Under the pieces are notes generated by a model. That model ran no database searches. It saw nothing but the letters and a program-made list of their open reading frames with translations, and had not been told where the DNA came from. Position numbers and translations under genes: made by a program. A stretch of DNA of 11,496 nucleotides from DASYSA01 sp036003885 (lineage in GTDB: Bacteria > Acidobacteriota > Blastocatellia > UBA7656): positions 1 to 11,496 of the forward strand of contig DASYSA010000190.1 of the NCBI GenBank assembly GCA_036003885.1, written 5' to 3'. Positions 6,129 through 11,496 of this stretch are shown in pieces (the first letter of the stretch is position 1; every line of letters starts with the position of its first letter).

Positions 6129-8741
6129 ATGCGCACATTGATGGGAAGCTCGAAGTTCTGGCTCAAGCTGCCGGCTTGTGCCGCCACGGCTGCACTATGC
6201 CTTTCAACTCTACCTCAACCCGTTTTCGCGAACCGGCCTCGCGATGAACAGGAGAATCGCCCACGAAGAGTCGAAGACCAGAGAGCCGAATACGGGGATG
6301 ACGGTCCGTCGATACGCGTTGGGCTTATGACTGATGTGACCAACGTGACCCTTAGCTCTTCCTCCAGGCTTACCGTCCGACGGTCCGCCGGTGACGACGA
6401 CAACGCTCCAACGGTGGTCGCGGGGCAGATGCGAGTCGAAGTGAGCCACGGTCGAGTGCGGGAAAACCAACCGGTGTACCGCGTAGAAGTGGCTGCGGTC
6501 TCGGACCCACGGCGCGCAGGCAGGATCACTGAAGCGATAAAGAAGGAGTTTGATGAGCCGTCGTCGACGATTTATGACGATGAGTCTGCGAAGCACCGCG
6601 TTTTGATTGGCCGCTTCTCAACCAGGAGCGAGGCAACTGAGATGGTCGACCGGCTCCGTCACGCCGGTTATTCGGAAGCGCGAATTGCCGCCCAGCCAAC
6701 ACCCGTCCCGCGCTACTCGGAGGCGACTCCAGCTTCGAACCAACAGCTGGGCCGCGCGGCGAAGACGCGCTCTGTTGATGCAAGCCCGGCCGCAAAGGTT
6801 GAGACTGGTTCAAGCGCCGGCCTCGTCGCATTCGAAGCCACCAGGCTGATCACGTCGAGTGAAAATCTGCTGGTAGTCGGGACCTCACAACCTGGAGTTG
6901 AAGCTACTAAAGCCGTGCGAACGACTGAAGACACGTCGCTCCGGCGCGGCGTACCACCTCGGCCGATTCCCACGGTGCGCATAGCCAATCGAGACTATCG
7001 AGGCGAGATACACCTGGTCCTGAACTCGCGCGGGAAGATCAACGTTGTCAACGTGGTGCCGCTCGAAGAGTATCTGCGCGGAGTGGTCCCCCTGGAGCTT
7101 TCTCCGTCTTCATATCCGGAGATCGAAGCGCTCAAAGCCCAGGCGATCGCCGCGCGGTCCTACGCGCTGTCGACTCGCGGCCGGTTCACCAGGGAAGGTT
7201 TCGACCTATATGACGATGCGCGGTCGCAGGTCTACGGGGGCCTGGGCGCCGAGCAACCGCTGACCAATCGCGCGGTGGAAGAGACTCGGGGCCTGGTTGC
7301 GGTCTACCCGAATGAAGATGGCCGCCTGGTTCCAATCGAAGCGCTTTACACCTCAAACTGTGGAGGGCACACCGAGAACAACGAAGCGGTCTTCCTGACG
7401 AAGCCCGTGCCATATTTGCGAGGAGTCGAGTGCAGAGCAGACAGTGAGGCTTCCAGCGATCGCCAACTCGTATCGGCCACCTCCGTAGATACCCTCATTG
7501 GATCTGATGGGCGTTCGAAGGCCCGAGAGGTGTCGCTCCTGCAGGCGACTGGATTTATTCTACCTCGCCCGGTAACTCTCCAATACATGCGCGCTGCCGC
7601 GGCCGACGCCGAGTTGCAGAGTTGGACTGCTCGGCTCGCCGGCTTGCTGGGGCGCGACAGGCCCAATCGCCCGCCGGCGCGCTGGCCGAGGCTGATCGAG
7701 TTCATTAGTACGGTTTCTTCCGCGCTTTACGGCGAGGGACACGCCCGATTGCTGCTTCCCGCTTCTGAGATCAATTACATCTTATTTGGGCTCTCCCCTG
7801 ACGAACTGCCCGGCGAGGCGCGTGCCGACACGGCGCTGCTCGTGAAGGACGGTGTGCTGAGACTGCCCGGCGACCTTCAGCTCAACTGGCAGGTGACTCG
7901 CGAGTATGCGATTGAGACATTGGCTCGCGCAATCTGTTTGAAGGCGAAAGGCGCGAATCCAGGAGCAGAACCGGCGAGCTCGAAGCTCGCTCCAGGAATC
8001 TACGATTCGATTGCGCTCTCGGCAGAAAACAATCGCCTGCTGGTCCCAGCGGCCGCTCCCACAAAAATCGAAGGGCGGTTCCGGTCTTTTCCATCCACGG
8101 CTCCAAATGCAAACGCAACGAAGTCCGAAGCCGCTCGGACATCCGGCCGCGAGGCCGCGACTCTTCGATTAGAGCTCGAAACGGGCGCGAAATTGTTTCG
8201 GAGGCTGGGAGGCGAGAGCTACGCGGCCGATCGGATTCCGCTACGAGGTGGGGAGCGCGTGAAATACCACGTGAACTCTGGCGGTCGAATAGACTTTCTG
8301 GAAGCCGAGGCGTCAGCCGCGGCGCCGAATGATATGTCTGCAAACACCGCCCAGTGGCGTGAGCGTCTTTCGGTGGATGAGGTGAAGCGCCGATTAGCGC
8401 GCTTTCGCTTTGCGGTGGGCGAAGTCGAAGACTTGATACCAGTCGAGTACGGAGCTTCAAACCGCGTGGTTGAGATGAAGATCGTTGGGAGCGACCGGAG
8501 TCCCACTCTTCGCGGGCAACAGGTCCGGAGCGCCCTCGGGTTAAAAGAGAGTCTGTTTGTCATCGAGCGTGAGCGCGACGAGTCGGACCGAATTACGGCG
8601 TTTGTCTTCACGGGTCGGGGGTGGGGGCACGGGGTTGGTCTCTGTCAAACGGGCGCCTATGCTCTTGCGAAGGTAGGTTATTCCTATCTTCGTATTCTTC
8701 AGAAGTACTACACGGGCGTGAGAGTTCAGAAGGTTTACTAG
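6129..8741 (+). CDS. Exported SPOR plus SpoIID/LytB-domain protein (putative peptidoglycan lytic transglycosylase)
   Basis: An 870-residue secreted protein. Residues 1-34 form a signal peptide (probable cleavage after PVFA). Residues about 116-188 resemble a SPOR domain (RVLIGRFSTRSEATEMVDRL, 157-176), which in other bacteria binds glycan strands stripped of peptides. The SpoIID core starts near 280; it has VPLEYLRGVVPLE-type sequence, with VPLELSP at 320-326 carrying the probable catalytic Glu323, then EALKAQAIAARSYAL (333-347) and SNCGGHTENNEAVF (409-422). The terminal signature GRGWGHGVGLCQTGAYALA (829-847) and LQKYYTGV (857-864) close the fold. About 300 residues (roughly 440-740) separate the two halves, a large insertion. 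SpoIID enzymes cleave denuded glycans, so pairing with SPOR makes sense. Start: ATG 6129, five bases after the TonB-like stop, weak ribosome site, consistent with coupling. Confidence 0.9.
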   Translation: MRTLMGSSKFWLKLPACAATAALCLSTLPQPVFANRPRDEQENRPRRVEDQRAEYGDDGPSIRVGLMTDVTNVTLSSSSRLTVRRSAGDDDNAPTVVAGQMRVEVSHGRVRENQPVYRVEVAAVSDPRRAGRITEAIKKEFDEPSSTIYDDESAKHRVLIGRFSTRSEATEMVDRLRHAGYSEARIAAQPTPVPRYSEATPASNQQLGRAAKTRSVDASPAAKVETGSSAGLVAFEATRLITSSENLLVVGTSQPGVEATKAVRTTEDTSLRRGVPPRPIPTVRIANRDYRGEIHLVLNSRGKINVVNVVPLEEYLRGVVPLELSPSSYPEIEALKAQAIAARSYALSTRGRFTREGFDLYDDARSQVYGGLGAEQPLTNRAVEETRGLVAVYPNEDGRLVPIEALYTSNCGGHTENNEAVFLTKPVPYLRGVECRADSEASSDRQLVSATSVDTLIGSDGRSKAREVSLLQATGFILPRPVTLQYMRAAAADAELQSWTARLAGLLGRDRPNRPPARWPRLIEFISTVSSALYGEGHARLLLPASEINYILFGLSPDELPGEARADTALLVKDGVLRLPGDLQLNWQVTREYAIETLARAICLKAKGANPGAEPASSKLAPGIYDSIALSAENNRLLVPAAAPTKIEGRFRSFPSTAPNANATKSEAARTSGREAATLRLELETGAKLFRRLGGESYAADRIPLRGGERVKYHVNSGGRIDFLEAEASAAAPNDMSANTAQWRERLSVDEVKRRLARFRFAVGEVEDLIPVEYGASNRVVEMKIVGSDRSPTLRGQQVRSALGLKESLFVIERERDESDRITAFVFTGRGWGHGVGLCQTGAYALAKVGYSYLRILQKYYTGVRVQKVY

Positions 8742-8749
8742 AATTTGCT

Positions 8750-8763
8750 GCAACGTTCGTTGC
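8750..8763. repeat. Small palindrome after the SpoIID gene
   Basis: GCAACGTTCGTTGC is a perfect 14-bp palindrome eight bases after the stop. It could form a 5-bp hairpin with a GTTC loop, but no T-tract follows, so it is not a standard intrinsic terminator. Confidence 0.25.
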
Positions 8764-8772
8764 GTAGTTGGT

Positions 8773-8861
8773 GTCTAACGTCTGACTTGAGGAGCGATGG
8801 CTTTCCGAAGCACTGGCCTGTGGCTGGTTGCTGTACCTCATCAATCAGGCTGGCGTTAGGC
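8773..8861 (+). repeat. Imperfect inverted repeat resembling an attC site
   Basis: The ends read GTCTAAC (8773-8779) and GTTAGGC (8855-8861), which fit the integron consensus RYYYAAC / GTTRRRY. With the adjoining G/C they pair over eight bases with one G-T wobble. Inside, CTGA/TCAG (8782-8785 with 8845-8848), TGAGG/CCTCA (8788-8792 with 8836-8840) and AGCGA/TTGCT pair in order. The 89-bp length lies in the usual attC range. The barrel gene's ATG follows the core site by 33 bases, as in a cassette. Against it, no second site flanks the barrel genes and no integrase is present. No convincing promoter was found in the 153-bp gap. Confidence 0.25.
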
Positions 8862-8894
8862 AGATGGGATAAACAAGCTCAGGAGGTAACCAGG

Positions 8895-9470
8895 ATGCGA
8901 AGGATGGTCATGTTTGCCGTAGTGCTTCTTGCGTGCGGTGTTTCTGCGAAAGCGCAGAGCAGTTATCCAAAGGCCGAGATCTTCGGAGGGTACTCCTACC
9001 TCAATGTAGAGGGTGAAGACGCGATCGGCATTGATCGCCAGCACTTGCACGGCGTGGGCTTCAGTTTGGCGGCCAATCTGTCGAAGAAGATCGGCATAAC
9101 AGGAGATTTCAGCTACAACGTGAAGAACAATATTGAAGTAGGGGCTTTCAATGTTGACCTGAACGCGTTCTATTTTCTTTTTGGCCCGCGCCTTTCATGG
9201 CGCAGCGACAAGGCCACAATCTTCGGCCACGCCCTGGTCGGGGGAGTGAGATCGAAGACCCATCTCAAAGGATTCGGAGCCGAAAGGGAGACCGACTTTG
9301 CGATGGGCTTCGGCGGCGGAGTCGACGTCAGGGTGAATAAGATGATAGCCATTCGCGCCTTTCAAGCCGACTACCTGCCCACCCGCGTCGACGACCTGTT
9401 TAGCGACAAGAAGTGGGTCCATCACTTCAGGGCGCAGGCCGGCGTCGTCCTCAACCTTGGAGGCGACTAG
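8895..9470 (+). CDS. Small outer-membrane beta-barrel protein (paralog 1)
   Basis: A 191-residue exported protein with a clear signal peptide (MRRMVMFAVVLLACGVSAKA, cleavage before QSSYP). The mature part has alternating polar and hydrophobic strands with many aromatic and Gly residues, as in eight-stranded OmpA/OmpX-like barrels. Marks shared with the next gene are SSYPxxEIFGGYSYL (22-36), FLFGPRLSWR (94-103), GHALVGGVRSK (111-121), FAMGFGGGVDV (135-145) and QADYLPTR (157-164). The C-terminus, QAGVVLNLGGD, ends three residues beyond the usual hydrophobic terminal residue of barrels. The ATG at 8895 is set by a near-perfect AGGAGGT (8881-8887); the frame stays open upstream to a TTG at 8745, but that extension has no support. 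The role is unknown: structural barrel, adhesion or small-solute pore. Confidence 0.85.
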   Translation: MRRMVMFAVVLLACGVSAKAQSSYPKAEIFGGYSYLNVEGEDAIGIDRQHLHGVGFSLAANLSKKIGITGDFSYNVKNNIEVGAFNVDLNAFYFLFGPRLSWRSDKATIFGHALVGGVRSKTHLKGFGAERETDFAMGFGGGVDVRVNKMIAIRAFQADYLPTRVDDLFSDKKWVHHFRAQAGVVLNLGGD

Positions 9471-9527
9471 ACGTCCCATCGTTTGAAAGGGTGTAACTCG
9501 AACCAACAGCCTTAGGAGGTAAACTGA

Positions 9528-10061
9528 ATGCGAAAACTGATTTTGTTTGTTGTAGTACTGTTTGCGGCAGCCGTTCCATCCTTCGCCCAGTCCAGCTATC
9601 CCACGACCGAGATATTCGGGGGCTACTCTTATTTGAGTGCGCACCCGCTTGGATCGAGAACAGGAATGAATGGCTGGGGCGCCAGCGTCACCGGCAACTT
9701 CGGACCGAAGTGGGGCGGTGTCGCTGAGTTCGGGGGTAACTACGCGACGGTTCCGCTGGTGACCCCGTTTGGGACGGTCGATGTAAAAACGAGCATCTAC
9801 CCGTTCTTGTTTGGTCCGCGGGTCTCTTCTCGCGGCAGCGCAGCCACCGGTTTCGCGCACGTGCTCGTAGGCGGGGCGCGACTGAAGGCGGGCGGGGGAT
9901 CGGCGACCAATTTCGCGATGGCGGTTGGCGGGGGAGTCGATATCAATGCCGGCAAGAGCCTGGCCTTTCGGCTGGTTCAGGCAGATTATTTTCCGAATCG
10001 GCTCAACGGCACCTGGAACAGCGACTTCAGATTCCAGGCCGGCATCGTGATCAAGTTGTAA
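9528..10061 (+). CDS. Small outer-membrane beta-barrel protein (paralog 2)
   Basis: A 177-residue exported protein, tandem paralog of the preceding gene. The signal peptide MRKLILFVVVLFAAAVPSFA is followed by QSSYPTTEIFGGYSYLS, almost the same mature N-terminus. Further matches are FLFGPRVSSR (93-102), HVLVGGARLK (111-120), FAMAVGGGVDI (129-139) and QADYFPNR (151-158). It ends FRFQAGIVIKL, a more typical hydrophobic barrel terminus than its neighbour's. The two align almost without gaps from the signal peptide through the first strand; the loop regions differ most. Start: ATG 9528 after AGGAGGT (9514-9520). The 57-bp gap to the first gene has no obvious promoter or terminator, so the two are probably co-transcribed and end together at the terminator at 10133. 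Function unknown beyond an outer-membrane location. Confidence 0.87.
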   Translation: MRKLILFVVVLFAAAVPSFAQSSYPTTEIFGGYSYLSAHPLGSRTGMNGWGASVTGNFGPKWGGVAEFGGNYATVPLVTPFGTVDVKTSIYPFLFGPRVSSRGSAATGFAHVLVGGARLKAGGGSATNFAMAVGGGVDINAGKSLAFRLVQADYFPNRLNGTWNSDFRFQAGIVIKL

Positions 10062-10065
10062 CTGA

Positions 10066-10078
10066 GCCCTGCGGGCTT
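10066..10078 (+). repeat. Small hairpin after the second barrel gene
   Basis: AGCCC-TGC-GGGCT is a perfect 5-bp stem with a three-base loop, five bases after the stop. There is no T-tract. It may protect the mRNA 3' end, since the true terminator lies about 55 bases further on. Confidence 0.25.
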
Positions 10079-10132
10079 CGCACTCATAGGCCGGACGACA
10101 GGCCGATGGGTTTCATTCTTCGCGATTTCATG

Positions 10133-10169
10133 AACGCGGGGGAGGTTGTTTCCTCTCCCGCGTTTTTGT
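10133..10169 (+). terminator. Strong Rho-independent terminator of the barrel gene pair
   Basis: A 13-bp stem (10133-10145 with 10152-10164, one G-T wobble, rich in GC: ACGCGGGGGAGG / CCTCTCCCGCGT) with loop TTGTTT is followed by a T-rich tail (TTTTTGTT from 10163). It ends the transcript of the barrel genes and separates them from the cytochrome unit. Confidence 0.9.
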
Positions 10170-10202
10170 TCAGGGATGACAAGCGGCAAGAACTAAAACT
10201 CA

Positions 10203-10231
10203 TTTGAGCATATAGGGATTGTTTGTATAAT
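10203..10231 (+). promoter_or_regulatory. Putative promoter of the cytochrome gene
   Basis: A perfect -10 hexamer TATAAT (10226-10231), preceded by TG one base further upstream than the extended-10 rule wants, lies 16 bases after TTGAGC (10204-10209, four of six -35 matches). The start would be near 10238, giving a leader of about 110 bases. This is the best promoter match in the window. Confidence 0.55.
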
Positions 10232-10249
10232 GCTCGCCGCGTCGAGCAT
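10230..10249. promoter_or_regulatory. Palindrome over the cytochrome transcription start (operator or 5' hairpin)
   Basis: Perfect 7-bp arms ATGCTCG (10230-10236) and CGAGCAT (10243-10249) with a six-base spacer. The left arm shares its first two bases with the -10 hexamer, and the predicted start falls inside it. It could be an operator for a dimeric regulator. A transcript starting near 10238 would contain only part of it, so a DNA-binding site is likelier than an RNA hairpin. Confidence 0.4.
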
Positions 10250-10346
10250 AACGGCGCTGCATAATCTCCAGGTGTAGCGCTGATTTGTTTAAGCTCATTC
10301 TGAGTCTCCCGGTTTGTGACGTGCGAGCCCGGTTGCGGAAGTCTCG

Positions 10347-10865
10347 ATGAAGCGATCCCTCAAGGTAACCACTTTCGTTCTTGTTGTGGCGCTGTGTATC
10401 GTTCTGGCCATTATGGGAGGTACGAGGAAATCCGAGGCTCCGGTACAGCCTATCGAGTTTAGTCACTGGCAGCATGTGAAGAAGCAGGGGGGACCAGAAC
10501 TGGATTGCGTGTTTTGTCATGAGCATGCGGGCAAAGGGCCATACGCGACTATCCCTAACACCTCGACCTGCATGGCCTGTCACGAGTTCATGGAGACGGA
10601 CAAGCCGGAAGTTCAGAAGCTGGCCGCCTTCGCCGAGAAGAAGGAGCAGCCGCCCTGGGTTCGAGTGTACTGGTTCGAGGCTGAGGCGAATGCTTTCTTC
10701 AATCACAAGCCACATGTGAAAGCGGGGGTTGAATGCGCCGCCTGCCATGGCGAGGTCGGGGATATGAAAAGGGTGCGACGGGAAGTCAAACATACAATGG
10801 GATGGTGCATCGAGTGTCATCGCGCGCGGAATGTGAGCATTGATTGCTACGTGTGTCATCGCTGA
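10347..10865 (+). CDS. Pentaheme c-type cytochrome, ActA-like (cytochrome c3 family)
   Basis: A 172-residue membrane-anchored or exported protein with an N-terminal hydrophobic segment (about 8-24) and five CxxCH heme sites: CVFCH (54), CMACH (75), CAACH (130), CIECH (154) and CYVCH (167). Extra histidines (FSHWQHV 38-44, FFNHKPHV 117-124) suit bis-His heme ligation. The patterns FNHxxHVxxGVECAACHG and TMGWCIECHR are typical of ActA, the pentaheme subunit of alternative complex III, which oxidises quinol and passes electrons to cytochrome c or an oxidase. The ActB (iron-sulfur/molybdopterin-like) and ActC (NrfD-like) genes that normally follow are absent for at least 630 bp. The start ATG 10347 has only a weak GGAAG upstream. 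Five-heme electron carrier is certain; membership in a complex III is inferred. Confidence 0.9.
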   Translation: MKRSLKVTTFVLVVALCIVLAIMGGTRKSEAPVQPIEFSHWQHVKKQGGPELDCVFCHEHAGKGPYATIPNTSTCMACHEFMETDKPEVQKLAAFAEKKEQPPWVRVYWFEAEANAFFNHKPHVKAGVECAACHGEVGDMKRVRREVKHTMGWCIECHRARNVSIDCYVCHR

Positions 10866-10891
10866 AAACCGTCGTTGTTGGTTTCAGTTTT
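10862..10891 (+). terminator. Probable intrinsic terminator at the cytochrome stop codon
   Basis: CTGAAAACC (10862-10870, including the stop TGA) can pair with GGTTTCAG (10880-10887) over eight bases with one bulged A and a nine-base loop, followed by TTTTG. The stem is only half GC and the T-tract is short, so efficiency may be modest. It suggests that the cytochrome is transcribed alone. Confidence 0.4.
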
Positions 10892-11062
10892 GTGGGTTCC
10901 TGGTTTCAGGCGTGATGCGACAGACGGTCGAGTAACAAGCGTCGTTACTGGTTCGGGCGACTCAACCGCAAAAGATAACGCCCCCTCAAAAAAACAAATG
11001 ACAATGTAGAGTGATTTGTGATACCCTCGCGGGCGTATCTTGTATCACTTGCGTCGTTCCAG
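10892..11062 (+). other. Non-coding stretch with small repeats and a possible start region
   Basis: No convincing gene. It holds a hairpin AGTAAC-N7-GTTACT (10931-10949), a repeated GGTTTCAG (10880 and 10906) and an A7 run (10988-10994). ATGACA (10998-11003) is 16 bases from GATACC (11020-11025), a weak promoter-like pair. Perfect 7-bp arms GTGATAC (11018-11024) and GTATCAC (11042-11048), 17 bases apart, span its predicted start and look operator-like. A 75-codon frame on the other strand (11213-10986) has no family resemblance or ribosome site. Confidence 0.3.
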
Positions 11063-11306
11063 GTTGACACTGTGGTCTGCTGAAGGCCGCTGGGTGGATC
11101 AACTCATTAACGTTGCTTAGTCCCGACCCTAAGGATGTTTGGCTTATGAGGTTGGGATGTCGCCGCTTCGGCCGACATAACCTGTCTTCGCTCTTCTGCC
11201 TGAGGTTCGGCAAGCCGAGTCAGCAGAGGTCGTGTTCCACATTTTTCGATAATTAGGTAAGTTGAAGTCCGTTCCGCTGGAGTCGGCGCAAGCCCTTCCG
11301 AAAGGG
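11063..11306 (+). ncRNA. Candidate structured RNA / cis-regulatory leader (five tandem hairpins)
   Basis: Five successive stem-loops can be drawn on the plus strand. H1 is 11063-11103 (GTTGA/TCAAC, CAC/GTG, GGTCT/AGGCC). H2 is 11116-11133 (CTTAG/CTAAG). H3 is 11149-11183 (AGGTT/AACCT, ATGTCG/CGACAT, CCG/CGG, 14 pairs with two bulges). H4 is 11196-11226 (CTGC/GCAG, TGA/TCA, TCGGC/GCCGA, 12 pairs). H5 is 11293-11306 (CCCTT/AAGGG). H5 covers the likely ribosome site of the frame at 11319. No known RNA class was recognised: it lacks the usual marks of tmRNA, RNase P, cobalamin riboswitches and group II intron ends. Moderately GC-rich DNA forms chance hairpins, so this needs covariation support. 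Confidence 0.35.
11248..11253 (+). promoter_or_regulatory. Possible -10 element before the right-end frame
   Basis: GATAAT matches five of six -10 positions and would start a transcript near 11260, about 60 bases before the ATG at 11319. No fitting -35 is present. If it were used, hairpins H1-H4 would lie outside the mRNA, which would weaken the leader idea. Confidence 0.2.
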
Positions 11307-11318
11307 GATAGAGTTTTC

Positions 11319-11496
11319 ATGCCGAGAGCTGGTCTTCAAATGCAAGCGGGTTCCGACAGTTCACTTGAATCGACAACTGATATAAGGACTACCGGTCTCT
11401 CTCAGGCGGGGCGTATCACCGCAGATTTGCGACATCGGAAGGGAGAGGTGATCTGTTACGGCTTCCAGGTCGAATCCCGAGAGGTCGACCCGGAGG
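11319..11496 (+). CDS. Partial CDS at the right edge, unrecognised protein
   Basis: The frame is open from ATG 11319 to the window end, 59 codons, with an in-frame stop upstream at 11250-11252. AAGGGG (11302-11307) lies eleven bases before the ATG, slightly far for a ribosome site. A TTG at 11262 behind AGGTAAG is an alternative start. The peptide begins MPRAGLQMQAGSDSSLESTT and later reads GRITADLRHRKGEVICYGFQ. It has no signal peptide, membrane segment or CxxCH, and does not look like ActB, which would be expected after an ActA-like gene. The second half uses more G/C at third codon positions than the first, so the true coding part may be better supported downstream. No function can be assigned. 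Confidence 0.4.
   Translation, partial: MPRAGLQMQAGSDSSLESTTDIRTTGLSQAGRITADLRHRKGEVICYGFQVESREVDPE

Noticed and set aside
8745..8894. An N-terminal extension of the first barrel protein from TTG 8745
   Set aside because: The signal peptide and the AGGAGGT ribosome site both fix the start at 8895.
9195..9860. A 221-codon minus-strand frame across the two barrel genes
   Set aside because: It lies antisense over two clear exported proteins and shows no family features.
10200..10859. A 219-codon minus-strand frame opposite the cytochrome
   Set aside because: The plus strand encodes five CxxCH sites; the opposite frame is rich in H, R, M and N and is a shadow.
10892..11318. A group II intron or retron
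   Set aside because: No GTGYG-type intron 5' end followed by the usual domains and no reverse transcriptase motif were found in the visible sequence.
11461..11496. A tRNA T-arm-like GGTCGAATCC near the right edge
   Set aside because: It lacks one base of the T-loop consensus, and no acceptor, D or anticodon arm can be placed around it.
11063..11496. An IscB/HEARO (omega RNA) locus
   Set aside because: A structured stretch before a reading frame is suggestive, but the visible protein start lacks the PLMP-type N-terminus of IscB. I could not match the RNA to the class with confidence.

Overview
The window looks like a chromosomal segment of a Gram-negative, free-living bacterium, most likely an acidobacterium (Blastocatellia-like). 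This is inferred from gene content: a large APC permease with a C-terminal cytosolic domain, a TonB/TolA-like protein next to a large SpoIID/LytB protein, small 'EIFGGYSYL' outer-membrane barrels and an ActA-like pentaheme cytochrome. The sequence is moderately GC-rich. I cannot confirm the taxonomy without a search. No transposase, integrase, phage gene, CRISPR array, rRNA or tRNA was seen.

Layout. Positions 1-2595 are read leftward: the first 50 codons of a coiled-coil protein (152..1, cut by the window edge), preceded by a 778-residue APC transporter fused to a USP-like domain (2595..259). A 373-bp divergent intergenic region (2596-2968) carries back-to-back promoter-like sequences. Positions 2969-8741 are read rightward as one tight block: TrmH/SpoU-type RNA 2'-O-methyltransferase, class C beta-lactamase-fold serine hydrolase (3-nt gap), TonB-C protein (50-nt gap with a possible extra promoter) and a SPOR plus SpoIID exported protein (5-nt gap). 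Three of the four act in or on the cell envelope, so this looks like a cell-wall remodelling cluster. A 153-bp gap follows, holding an imperfect inverted repeat that resembles an integron attC site. Next come two tandem paralogous outer-membrane barrel genes, each with a textbook Shine-Dalgarno, closed by a strong intrinsic terminator at 10133-10169.

Positions 10203-10891 form a stand-alone unit: a promoter with a palindrome over its start region, a pentaheme cytochrome c resembling ActA of alternative complex III, and a probable terminator at the stop codon. The partner genes expected for ActA are not next to it.

The right end is the least ordinary part. From about 10892 to 11318 there is no convincing gene, but from 11063 to 11306 five consecutive hairpins can be drawn by hand. 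The last one buries the likely ribosome binding site of an unrecognised reading frame that starts at 11319 and runs off the window. This is a candidate structured RNA or cis-regulatory leader and is my best candidate for something undescribed. It rests only on hand-drawn pairing.
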